Positions 39,984 to 48,087 of a DNA stretch of 64,000 nt are shown in pieces; within the stretch, counting starts at the first letter, position 1; the number at the start of each line of letters is the position of its first letter. Position numbers and translations under genes: made by a program. Origin of the DNA: Geodermatophilus pulveris. Lineage in GTDB: Bacteria; Actinomycetota; Actinomycetes; Mycobacteriales; Geodermatophilaceae. The stretch is taken from assembly GCF_900188375.1 (NCBI RefSeq), contig NZ_FZOO01000006.1, positions 62,001 through 126,000 of the forward strand. The letters run 5' to 3'. Under the pieces are notes generated by a model. That model saw only the letters and a program-made list of their open reading frames with translations. It searched no databases and was not told where the DNA came from.

Positions 39984-41192
39984 GTGAGCACGCCGGTGGT
40001 GGTGGTCGGCATCGGGGCCGACGGCTGGGACGGGCTCTCGCCGCGGGCCCGCCGGGCGGTCATGGACGCCGACGTGCTGCGCGGCAGCGCCCGCCAACTG
40101 GCCCTCGTGCCGGACGACGTCCCCGCCGAGCGGGTGCCCTGGCCCTCCCCGATGGCGCCCGCCCTGGCCGGGCTGCCCGGCGCGCACCCGGGCCGCCGCG
40201 TGGTGGTGCTGGCCAGCGGCGACCCGATGCTGTCCGGCGTCGGCACCTCGCTGGTGCGGCTGCACGGCGCGGGCGCGGTCGAGGTGCTGCCGCACCCGTC
40301 GTCGGTGACGCTGGCCTGCGCGCGGCTGGGCTGGGCGGTGGAGGACACCCCGGTGGTGTCCGTCGTCGGCCGCCCGGTCGAGCTGGTCGCGCCGCACGCC
40401 ACCCCGGGCCGCCGGCTGCTCGTGCTCGGCTCCGACGGCGGCACGCCGGCGGAGGTGGCCCGGCTGCTGGCCGACCGGGGGTACGGGGCCAGCCGGCTCA
40501 CCGCGCTGGCCCGGCTGGGCGGCTCGGCCGAGCGGCAGGTCACCGGCACCGCGGCCGGCTGGCCGCACGCCGACACCGACCCGCTCGTGGTCACCGCGGT
40601 CGAGGTGGCCGCCGACCCCGGCACCGTGCCGCTGCCGACCGTGCCCGGCCTGCCCGACGACGCCTACGCGCACGACGGGCAGCTGACCAAGCGCGACGTC
40701 CGCGCGGTCACCCTGGCCCGGCTCGCGCCGCTGCCCGGGCAGCTGCTGTGGGACGTCGGCGCGGGCGCGGGGTCCATCGGCGTCGAGTGGATGCGGGTGC
40801 ACCCGTCCTGCCGCGCGGTGGCGGTGGAGTCCTCGGTGGAGAGGGCAGGGCGGGTCGCCGCGAACGCCGCGCGGCTCGGCGTCCCCGGCCTGCACGTCGT
40901 CGAGGGCCGGGCGCCGGCCGCGCTGGCCGGGCTGCCCGGCCCGGACGCGGTGTTCGTCGGCGGCGGGCTGACCACCGACGGGCTGCTGGAGGCCTGCTGG
41001 GCCGCGCTGCGCCCCGGTGGCCGGCTGGTGGCCAACGCGGTGACGGTGGAGGGCGAGGCGGTGCTGGCCGCCTGGCGCGCCCGGGTCGGCGGCGGGCTGA
41101 CCCGGCTGTCGGTCGCGCACGCGGTGCCGGTTGGCGGCTTCAGCGGCTGGAGGCCCGCGATGCCCGTGACGATCTGGACGGTGACCCGGTGA
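39984..41192 (+). CDS. cobL: Precorrin-6Y C5,15-methyltransferase (decarboxylating)
   Basis: 402 residues in two domains: a CbiE-like tetrapyrrole methylase (1-200; GIGADGWDGLS, VVLASGDPMLSGVG) and a CbiT-like SAM methyltransferase (210-402; LLWDVGAGAGSIGVEW near 255). It methylates C5 and C15 and decarboxylates the acetate side chain. I chose GTG at 39984; the frame is open to GTG 39900, but that extension is coded by the dispersed repeat. Coupled by GTGA to cobM. Confidence 0.93.
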   Translation: MSTPVVVVGIGADGWDGLSPRARRAVMDADVLRGSARQLALVPDDVPAERVPWPSPMAPALAGLPGAHPGRRVVVLASGDPMLSGVGTSLVRLHGAGAVEVLPHPSSVTLACARLGWAVEDTPVVSVVGRPVELVAPHATPGRRLLVLGSDGGTPAEVARLLADRGYGASRLTALARLGGSAERQVTGTAAGWPHADTDPLVVTAVEVAADPGTVPLPTVPGLPDDAYAHDGQLTKRDVRAVTLARLAPLPGQLLWDVGAGAGSIGVEWMRVHPSCRAVAVESSVERAGRVAANAARLGVPGLHVVEGRAPAALAGLPGPDAVFVGGGLTTDGLLEACWAALRPGGRLVANAVTVEGEAVLAAWRARVGGGLTRLSVAHAVPVGGFSGWRPAMPVTIWTVTR

Positions 41193-41929
41193 CCGTCTTC
41201 TTCGTCGGGGCGGGGCCGGGGGCGGCGGACCTGGTCACCCTGCGGGCCGCGCGGGTCATCGCGTCCGCGCCGGTGTGCCTCTACGCCGGCGCCCTGGTTC
41301 CCCGCGAGCTGCTCGACTCCGCCCCGCCCGGCGCCCGGCTGGTCGACACCGCCGACCTCGACCTGGACCGGATCACCGCCGAGTTGGTCGCCGCCCACGA
41401 GGCCGGCCTCGACGTGGCCCGGCTGCACTCCGGCGACCCGTCGATCTGGAGCGCGATGGCCGAGCAGATGCGCCGGCTGGACGCGGCCGGGGTGCCCTAC
41501 GAGGTGGTCCCCGGCGTCCCGGCGTTCGCGGCGGCGGCCGCGGCGCTCAAGCGCGAGCTCACCGTGCCCGGGGTCGGGCAGACCGTCGTCCTCACCCGGA
41601 CCAGCGCCCGCTCCACCCCGATGCCGCCCGGCGAGCAGCTGGCCGCCTACGCCGCCACCGGGGCGACGCTGGTGCTGCACCTCGCCGTCCAGCGGATCGC
41701 CGAGCTGGCCCCCGAGCTGGCCGCCCACTACGGGGAGGACGGCCCGGTCGCCGTGGTCGCCCGGGCCAGCCGGGACGACGAGCTGGTGCTGCGCGGCACG
41801 CTGGCCGACATCGCCGGTCAGGTCGAGGCGGCCGGGGTCCGGCGGACGGCGGTGGTCGTCGTCGGCCCGGTGCTGGCCGCGGGGGAGTTCCCCGACAGCC
41901 ACCTCTACTCGGCGGCCAGGGTCCGCTGA
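41189..41929 (+). CDS. cobM: Precorrin-4 C11-methyltransferase
   Basis: 246 residues of a tetrapyrrole methylase with FFVGAGPGAADLVTLRA, VARLHSGDPSIWSAMAEQ and VVPGVPAFAAAAAAL. It methylates C11. GTG overlaps the cobL stop by 4 nt. The last 25 bp overlap the end of the convergent cbiD. Confidence 0.95.
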   Translation: MTVFFVGAGPGAADLVTLRAARVIASAPVCLYAGALVPRELLDSAPPGARLVDTADLDLDRITAELVAAHEAGLDVARLHSGDPSIWSAMAEQMRRLDAAGVPYEVVPGVPAFAAAAAALKRELTVPGVGQTVVLTRTSARSTPMPPGEQLAAYAATGATLVLHLAVQRIAELAPELAAHYGEDGPVAVVARASRDDELVLRGTLADIAGQVEAAGVRRTAVVVVGPVLAAGEFPDSHLYSAARVR

Positions 41930-43023
41930 TGTCCGGCGCGGCCGACCACCGTGCCGCCGCGGTCGACGACCACCACGTCGACCTCGACCGGGGCGCCGTC
42001 CAGCACGCCGAGCGCGGTGCTCCGGGCCCCGGCGGCGACCAGGTCGCCCAGGGGCAGCCCGGCGGCCTGGCACTGCCGCAGCGCGTCGAGGGCGGTGTTG
42101 GCGCCGAGCACCCCGGCGACCAGCTCGGGCGCCCCGCCGGCCCCGCGGACCATCGCCGCCAGCGCGTCGGGGGAGACCTGGGAGCGGGCCGAGTGCAGGT
42201 CCAGGTGGCCGTCGGCGAGCTTGGCCAGCTTGCCGATCCCGCCCGCGACGGTCAGCCGGGGCACCGGGTGGCGGCGCAGGTACTTGAGCACCGCGCCGGC
42301 GAAGTCGCCCATGTCCAGCAGCGCGTCCTCCGGCAACCCGTACAGCTCGGCGACCGTCCGCTCGCTCGTCGACCCGGTGCAGCCGGCGACGTGCGCGTGC
42401 CCGGCCGCGCGGGCCACGTCGATGCCGCGGCGGATCGAGTCGATCCACGAGGCGCACGAGTACGGGACGACGACGCCCGTCGTGCCCAGGATGGACAGCC
42501 CGCCGAGGATGCCCAGCCGCGGGTTCCACGTCTTGAGCGCCAGCTCCGCGCCGCCCTCGACGGAGAGCTCGACGACGACGTCGCCGGTGCCGCCGTGCCG
42601 GGCGGCGACCGCGGCGACGTGCTCGCGGACGAGCTGCCGCGGCACCGGGTTGATCGCCGGCTCGCCCACGGCCAGCGGCAGGCCCGGCTTGGTCACCGTG
42701 CCGACGCCCTCGCCGGCGCGGAACGCCACGCCGGACCCCGGCTCGCCGTGGGTGACCCGCGCGGACACCAGCGCGCCGTGGGTGACGTCCGGGTCGTCGC
42801 CGGCGTCCTTCACGACGCCGGCGGTGGCGGCGCCGTCGGCGAGGGACTCCCGCGCGAGGGCGAAGGCCGGGTGCCGGTCGTGCGGCAGGTCGATCCGGAC
42901 CGGGTCGGGGAACTCGCCGGTCAGCAGCGCGGTGTAGGCCGCGGTGGTGGCGGCGGTCGCGCACGCGCCGGTGGTCCAGCCGTGGCGCAGCCCCGTGCTG
43001 CCCTCGCGCCCCGCCCCGGTCAC
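41905..43023 (-). CDS. cbiD: Cobalt-precorrin-5B C1-methyltransferase (CbiD)
   Basis: 372 residues with GLRHGWTTGACATAATTAAY, ILGTTGVVVPYS and TVAGGIGKLAKLADG, characteristic of CbiD. CbiD belongs to the anaerobic route and takes the place of CobF for C1 methylation; no cobF gene is in the window. GTG at 43023 begins at the conserved region; GTG at 43038 is possible. It is divergent from cobK, with 26 bp between starts. Confidence 0.92.
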   Translation of the reverse strand: MTGAGREGSTGLRHGWTTGACATAATTAAYTALLTGEFPDPVRIDLPHDRHPAFALARESLADGAATAGVVKDAGDDPDVTHGALVSARVTHGEPGSGVAFRAGEGVGTVTKPGLPLAVGEPAINPVPRQLVREHVAAVAARHGGTGDVVVELSVEGGAELALKTWNPRLGILGGLSILGTTGVVVPYSCASWIDSIRRGIDVARAAGHAHVAGCTGSTSERTVAELYGLPEDALLDMGDFAGAVLKYLRRHPVPRLTVAGGIGKLAKLADGHLDLHSARSQVSPDALAAMVRGAGGAPELVAGVLGANTALDALRQCQAAGLPLGDLVAAGARSTALGVLDGAPVEVDVVVVDRGGTVVGRAGHQRTLAAE

Positions 43024-43049
43024 CCGACCAGCATGCACCGGGCGGGGCC

Positions 43050-43784
43050 GTGACCGGCCGGGTGCTCGTGCTGGGCGGGACGGCGGAGGCCCGGCAGCTC
43101 GCCGCGCGGCTGGTCGCCGCCGGCGCCGACGTGCTCAGCTCGCTGGCCGGCCGGGTCGCCGACCCCCCGCTCCCGCCCGGCGGGGTGCGCGTCGGCGGGT
43201 TCGGCGGCGTGGCCGGCCTGACCGCCGCGCTGGACGGCGACCCCCGCCCGTTCGCCGCAGTGGTCGACGCCACCCACCCCTTCGCCGCGACCATGACCGC
43301 GCACGCCGCGGCCGCGGCCGCGGCCACCGGCACCCCGCTGCTGCGGCTGCAGCGGCCCGGGTGGACGGCGCGGCCCGGCGACGACTGGCGGTGGGTGGAC
43401 ACCCTGGAGCAGGCGGCGGCCGCGATGACCGGGCACCGCTGCGCGTTCGTGACCACCGGCCGGCAGGGGCTGGCGGCCTTCGCCGGGCTGGCCGCGCCGT
43501 GCGTGGTCCGCTCGGTGGACCCGCCGGCGCCGCCGCTGCCGCCGCGGGCCACCGTCGTGCTCGACCGCGGCCCGTTCACCGTGGCCGGCGAGCGGGCGCT
43601 GATGGTGGCGCACGGCGTCGATGTCGTGGTCACCAAGGACAGCGGCGGGTCCATGACCGCCGCCAAGCTGACCGCCGCGCGCGAGCTCGGCGTCCCCGTG
43701 GTGCTGGTCCGCCGGCCGCCGCTGCCCGCCGGCGTGCCGGTGGTGGCGACCGTCGAGGAGGCGCTGGCCTGGCTGGGCCGGTGA
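43050..43784 (+). CDS. cobK: Precorrin-6A reductase
   Basis: 244 residues. The N-terminal nucleotide-binding LVLGGTAEARQLAARL, the central VVDATHPFAATMTAHA and the late VVTKDSGGSMTAAKLTAARELG are family signatures. It reduces precorrin-6A with NADPH. GTG start; cbiD is divergent. Confidence 0.94.
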   Translation: MTGRVLVLGGTAEARQLAARLVAAGADVLSSLAGRVADPPLPPGGVRVGGFGGVAGLTAALDGDPRPFAAVVDATHPFAATMTAHAAAAAAATGTPLLRLQRPGWTARPGDDWRWVDTLEQAAAAMTGHRCAFVTTGRQGLAAFAGLAAPCVVRSVDPPAPPLPPRATVVLDRGPFTVAGERALMVAHGVDVVVTKDSGGSMTAAKLTAARELGVPVVLVRRPPLPAGVPVVATVEEALAWLGR

Positions 43785-43950
43785 CCGGGGCGTCGCCGGA
43801 GGGGTCACGTCGCGCACCGTGAGGGACACGCACGGAGGGCGACGGCGCGGCCGCGGACCGGGCCGCCCCGGCGCGGACGTGACCGGGCTCACCGGATACT
43901 CCCCGAGCCGAGCACGGTGCACCGCCGTCCGCCGACCCGAGGGAGTCGCC

Positions 43951-44361
43951 ATGAACCGCAGCATCACGCTGGAGCAGGCCGAGACGGTCGTCGCGGCCTG
44001 CAAGCGGGAGGCCGGGACCGTCGGGCAGCCGATGAACATCGCGGTCGTCGACAGCGGGGGCAACCTGGTCGCGTTCGCCGCCATGGACGACACCAAGCTC
44101 ATCGGCGAGGACATCTCGCAGAAGAAGGCCCTCACCGCGGTGTACTTCCAGATGGACACCCGCGACCTCGCCCCGCTGGTGCAGCCGGGGCAGCCGCTCT
44201 ACGGCATCGAGGCGACCAGCGGCGGCCGGCTCGTGGTCTTCGGCGGCGGCGTGCTGCTGCGCGGCGCCGACGGCCGGGTCGCCGGCGGGGTCGGTGTCAG
44301 CGCCGGCACGGTCGAGGAGGACCACCAGGTGGCCGAGGCGGGCCGGCAGGCGTTCGGCTGA
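43951..44361 (+). CDS. GlcG/HbpS family (PduO C-terminal-like) protein
   Basis: 136 residues, a single domain with ITLEQAETVVAACKREA, MNIAVVDSGGNLVAFAAMD and the glycine-rich end GGVGVSAGTVEEDHQVAEAG. Relatives bind haem (HbpS) or form the C-terminal part of PduO corrinoid adenosyltransferases. Sited in the middle of the cob genes, it may bind a tetrapyrrole (inference). ATG with GAGGGAG upstream. No signal peptide is visible. The 166 bp before it shows no clear operator. Confidence 0.82.
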   Translation: MNRSITLEQAETVVAACKREAGTVGQPMNIAVVDSGGNLVAFAAMDDTKLIGEDISQKKALTAVYFQMDTRDLAPLVQPGQPLYGIEATSGGRLVVFGGGVLLRGADGRVAGGVGVSAGTVEEDHQVAEAGRQAFG

Positions 44362-44373
44362 GCCGGAGGCGGT

Positions 44374-44760
44374 TCAGCGGGCCGGGGAGCGGAACGCCCA
44401 GGCTGCCAGCCACGCCGTGCCCACGGTGAGCACCAGGGCCAGCGGGACGTGCGTCGCGATCGAGCCCGAGCTCCCCAGCGCCGCCTGGACGAAGCCGAGC
44501 ACGAACACCACCCCGGCCAGCGCGGCCGGCCACCACACCCGCGTGCGGCGCCCGTGCAGGGCGGTGGCCAGCAGGAGCAGGCCGGAGGTGACGTGCAGGG
44601 CGATCGCCCCCGCTGCGTGCCCGCCGGTCCCGTCCTCACCGATCAGGAGGCGGCCGGCGGTGACGGACTGCCAGAGCAGCACCAGCAGCGTGAGCACGGC
44701 GGTGGCCTGCACCGCCCGGACGGTCGAGGGGGCCACGGCGGTGTCGGGGGTCCGGGTCAT
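44374..44760 (-). CDS. Small integral membrane protein, unknown
   Basis: 128 residues with four hydrophobic helices (about 18-38, 48-66, 72-92 and 98-118) and few charged residues. No domain is recognised. ATG at 44760 has GAAGGA upstream. Convergent with the GlcG-like gene and divergent from the flavodoxin-like gene. Confidence 0.7.
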   Translation of the reverse strand: MTRTPDTAVAPSTVRAVQATAVLTLLVLLWQSVTAGRLLIGEDGTGGHAAGAIALHVTSGLLLLATALHGRRTRVWWPAALAGVVFVLGFVQAALGSSGSIATHVPLALVLTVGTAWLAAWAFRSPAR

Positions 44761-44891
44761 GCAGGTCCTTCGTGCGGACGGCGGCGGGCGGATGTACCGA
44801 GCGAAGCAGCTGACCGCGGCCGGCACCAGGGGACGCGCCCCCGGATGCCCGGGGAGTGTGACGGGCGACCGGGTCCGGCACGGCGGAGTGC

Positions 44892-45503
44892 ATGACCGAG
44901 ACCGTGTCCCTCCGCGCCCTCGCCCTCGTGTGCACCCTGACCCCCTCGCCCGCGCCGTCCAGCAGCGAGCTGATGGCCCGCCAGGTCCTCGACGCCCTCG
45001 CCGACCACGGCGTGACCGGCGAGGTGGTCCGCGTCGTCGACCACGACGTCAGGCCCGGCGTGCAGATCGACATGGGCGACGGCGACGCCTGGCCGGCCAT
45101 CCGGGAGAGGTTGATGGCCGCCGACATCCTGGTCGTGTCCACCCCGACCTGGGTCGGCCACATGAGCAGCGTCGCCCAGCGGGTGCTCGAGCGGCTGGAC
45201 GGCGAGCTGTCCGAGACCGACGACTCCGGCCGGCCGCTCGTCGCCGGCAAGGTCGCCGTGACCGCCGTCGTCGGCAACGAGGACGGCGCGCACAAGATCA
45301 CTGCCGACCTGATGCAGGGGCTGGACGACATCGGCTTCACCATCCCGTCCCAGAGCGGCACCTACTGGAACGACGAGGCGATGGGCGGCCGCGACTACCG
45401 GGACCTCGAGGAGACGCCCGAGGCGGTCGCCTCCACCACCGCCACGCTGGCAGCCAACGCCGCGCACCTGGCCCGCCTGCTCAAGGCGGACCCCTACAGC
45501 TGA
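44892..45503 (+). CDS. NAD(P)H-dependent FMN reductase / flavodoxin-fold protein
   Basis: 203 residues. The flavodoxin-like pattern LALVCTLTPSPAPSSSELMA (phosphate loop), VSTPTWVGHMSSVAQRVLERLD and AVVGNEDGAHKITADLMQ is typical of the FMN reductase family. Substrate unknown. The 3' end overlaps that of the convergent MFS gene by 10 bp, and a family-I inverted repeat starts at its stop codon. Confidence 0.82.
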   Translation: MTETVSLRALALVCTLTPSPAPSSSELMARQVLDALADHGVTGEVVRVVDHDVRPGVQIDMGDGDAWPAIRERLMAADILVVSTPTWVGHMSSVAQRVLERLDGELSETDDSGRPLVAGKVAVTAVVGNEDGAHKITADLMQGLDDIGFTIPSQSGTYWNDEAMGGRDYRDLEETPEAVASTTATLAANAAHLARLLKADPYS

Positions 45504-46819
45504 CCGCGGCCCCCTTGCAGGGCCCCGCCGCGAGCCTGCGAGTGGTGGGGGGCAAGGGGGTCCTTCAGGGGCGCGGGCCGCTCGACGGCCCGGGCCCGCT
45601 GCTCGCCGCGGCGACGGTGCAGCAGCCCGGCCGCGGCGGCGAGGGCGAGGACGACGACGGCCGCGCCGTACACCTGGCCGGTGGGGCGCAGCCCCACCTG
45701 CCCGGCGGCCAGCCCGGCGAGCATGGCCGGGACGCTGAAGGCAAGGTACCCGACGACGAAGACGCTGGAGAGCAGCCCGCCGCGCTCACCCGGCGCCACT
45801 CCGCGGGTGACCGTGGCGACCGCGCCCAGGAACGCGGCGCCGAAGCCGGACCCGGAGACGGCCGCCGCGGTGAAGAACAGCGCGGTGCCGCCGGTGGTCA
45901 GCGAGACGACGGTCGCGCTGACCCCGGTGGCGAAGACCAGGCAGCCGGCGAGCATCGCGGTGTGCGGGTCGGCCCGCCAGAACACCAGCGAGGCGACCGC
46001 GCCGGTGCCGTTGACCGCCACCAGCAGCAGGCTGCCCACCAGGTGGTCCTCGACGCCGAAGACGCCGGCCGCGAGCGACGGGCCCAGCGACAGGTAGAGC
46101 CCGCCCAGCGCCCACAGCGCGACCAGGCACGGTGCCGCCACGAGGAACGCGCCGCGCTGGGCGGCGGGGACGTGCACCCGCGGGCGCAGCGAGGCCAGCG
46201 CCCCGGGCGCCCGCGGCGCGGTCTCCGGCAGCAGCAGGACGACGACCAGCACGGCGAGGGAGAAGACCACCGCCACCACGCCGAACACCCAGGTGGTCGG
46301 GGCGGCCAGGCCCTCGATGGCCAGCCCGGCCGCGACCGCGCCCAGCGCCAGCCCGACGCCGGGGGACGCCGTGTTGAGCAGCGCGGCCCGCGGGCGGTCG
46401 CTGCGCTGGGCGTCCAGCAGGGTGGCCCCCAGCGTGCCGGTGAGCGCCCCCACCGAGAGCCCCTGGACCACCCGCGCGGTCAGCAGCCAGCCCACGCCGT
46501 CCGCGGAGAGGAACAGCAGGCCGGCGGCCACCTGCAGCAGCAGCCCGGCGATCAGCACCGGCCGCCGGCCCACGTGGTCGGACAGCCGGCCGATGACCAG
46601 CAGGGCCGCGAGCAGCGCGAAAGCGTAGATGCCGAAGACCGCCGTCAGCACGCCGGGGGAGAAGCCGAAGCGCTCCTGGTACACCCGGTACAGCGGGGAG
46701 GGCGCGGCCGAGGCGGCCAGCACCAGGACCAGCAGCGCGGCGGCGGTCCAGAACGTCGCCGCCCGGGACAGTCGCGGGGCGGGCACGACAGTCGGCAAGC
46801 CCGCCGGCGTCCGGGGCAT
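45494..46819 (-). CDS. Major facilitator superfamily transporter
   Basis: 441 residues with twelve hydrophobic helices. The loop 2-3 motif RLSDHVGRRPVLIAGLLLQ and the N-terminal SPLYRVYQERFGFSPG are typical of drug-efflux-like members. Substrate unknown. The last 26 residues or so are coded by the inverted repeat (copy D): the frame reads through its TGA out of phase and stops inside the neighbour. Confidence 0.85.
   Translation of the reverse strand: MPRTPAGLPTVVPAPRLSRAATFWTAAALLVLVLAASAAPSPLYRVYQERFGFSPGVLTAVFGIYAFALLAALLVIGRLSDHVGRRPVLIAGLLLQVAAGLLFLSADGVGWLLTARVVQGLSVGALTGTLGATLLDAQRSDRPRAALLNTASPGVGLALGAVAAGLAIEGLAAPTTWVFGVVAVVFSLAVLVVVLLLPETAPRAPGALASLRPRVHVPAAQRGAFLVAAPCLVALWALGGLYLSLGPSLAAGVFGVEDHLVGSLLLVAVNGTGAVASLVFWRADPHTAMLAGCLVFATGVSATVVSLTTGGTALFFTAAAVSGSGFGAAFLGAVATVTRGVAPGERGGLLSSVFVVGYLAFSVPAMLAGLAAGQVGLRPTGQVYGAAVVVLALAAAAGLLHRRRGEQRARAVERPAPLKDPLAPHHSQARGGALQGGRGQL
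45503..45566. repeat. Inverted-repeat element, copy D
   Basis: Arms GGCCCCCTTGC and GCAAGGGGGTCC pair around the family core. It lies between the convergent flavodoxin-like and MFS genes, and codes the C-terminal tail of the MFS protein. Confidence 0.8.
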
Positions 46820-46845
46820 TCCCGGTGCGCGGCGGGTCGCGCGGC

Positions 46846-48015
46846 TCAGCTGCGGGTGAAGCCCGGCGGCAGGACGACGTCGGAGCGGTCCAGGTCGTGG
46901 ACGGAGTCCTTGCCCAGGCCGAGCAGCGCCTCGTCGATGCCCTGCCGCAGGATCGACAGCACGTTCTGCACGCCCCGCTCGCCGCCCGCGGCCATGCCCC
47001 ACAGGTAGGCCCGGCCGATCATCACCGCGCGGGCGCCGAGGGCCATCGCCTTGACCACGTCGCCGCCGCGCCGCACGCCGCCGTCCATGAGCACCTCGAC
47101 CTGGTCGCCGACCGCGTCGACCACGCCGGGCAGCGAGCGGATCGCCCCCGGCGTGCTGTCCAGGTTGTTGCCGCCGTGCGTGGACACCGAGATCGCGGTG
47201 ACGCCGGCGTCGACGGCGCGGCGGGCGTCGTCGGGCCGGGTGATGCCCTTGAGCATGAACGGCCCGCCCCACTGCTCGCGCAGCCAGGCGACGTCGTCCC
47301 AGGTGGGCAGGGGGGTGCCCATCCACTGGCCGTAGGCGCCGAAGAAGTTGGGCGGCTCCTCGCCGGCCAGGGCCAGGTTCGGCACGCTGAGCTCGGGGAT
47401 GCCGCCGGAGCGCAGGTAGGTGGCCAGCCAGCGCGGCCTGCGCAGCACCTCCGGGGCGAACTTGACCGCGTTCCGCAGGTCGATCTTCTCCGGGATCGGC
47501 GGGCTGCCCCAGTCGCGGCGGGAGGCGAAGGACCAGTCCAGGGTCATGATCAGGCCCCTGGCGCCGGCGGCGCGGGCCCGCTCGGCCCGGGCGAGGATCG
47601 TCTCCCGGGGGCCGACCCAGTACATCTGGAAGAACAGCTTCGAGCAGGCCGCGCCGACCTCCTCCACCGGCTTGCTGGCGAAGGAGGACAACCCCATCGC
47701 GACGTCCTCGGCGGCGGCCGCGCGGGCCACCGCGACCTCGCCGTCGGGGTGCACCGCCTGCACGCCGGTGGGGGAGACCAGCACCGGCATGGAGACGTCC
47801 TGGCCCATCACCGTGGTGGCCGTCTCCCGCTTCGCGGGCAGGTCGGCGACGTGCGGGCGCCAGGTGATCTCGTCGAAGGCGGCGACGTTGTCCCCGGCCG
47901 TCAGCCCCTTCTCGGTGCCCGCGACCAGCGCCAGGTAGACCGACCGCGGCAGCCGCTTCTGTGCCCGGTGCCGGGCCTCCTCGACGGTCTCGAACCAGTC
48001 CCGGGTGCTCGCCAT
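46846..48015 (-). CDS. MftD-like alpha-hydroxy-acid oxidizing FMN enzyme
   Basis: 389 residues. It closely follows the mycofactocin-system flavoenzyme MftD (Rv0694 type): start DWFETVEEARHRAQKRLP, VMGQDVSMPVLVSPTGVQAV, SFASKP, ISVSTHGGNNLDSTPGAIR and LPPGFTRS at the end. The catalytic histidine lies in THGGNN. MftD oxidises the mycofactocin precursor, but mftA, mftB and mftC are not in this window. ATG with GGGAGGAC upstream. A small hairpin (48066-48081) separates it from cobIJ on the same strand. Confidence 0.85.
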   Translation of the reverse strand: MASTRDWFETVEEARHRAQKRLPRSVYLALVAGTEKGLTAGDNVAAFDEITWRPHVADLPAKRETATTVMGQDVSMPVLVSPTGVQAVHPDGEVAVARAAAAEDVAMGLSSFASKPVEEVGAACSKLFFQMYWVGPRETILARAERARAAGARGLIMTLDWSFASRRDWGSPPIPEKIDLRNAVKFAPEVLRRPRWLATYLRSGGIPELSVPNLALAGEEPPNFFGAYGQWMGTPLPTWDDVAWLREQWGGPFMLKGITRPDDARRAVDAGVTAISVSTHGGNNLDSTPGAIRSLPGVVDAVGDQVEVLMDGGVRRGGDVVKAMALGARAVMIGRAYLWGMAAGGERGVQNVLSILRQGIDEALLGLGKDSVHDLDRSDVVLPPGFTRS

Positions 48016-48087
48016 GGGTCCTCCCGTGGTCGGGTCGGCGTGACGTACGCCACTCGCCGGTCATCGTGCCAGCCGTGGCACTGAGTG

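Noticed and set aside
46846-48015. A mycofactocin biosynthetic cluster
   Set aside because: Only the MftD-like gene is present; no precursor peptide or radical SAM partner lies within the window.
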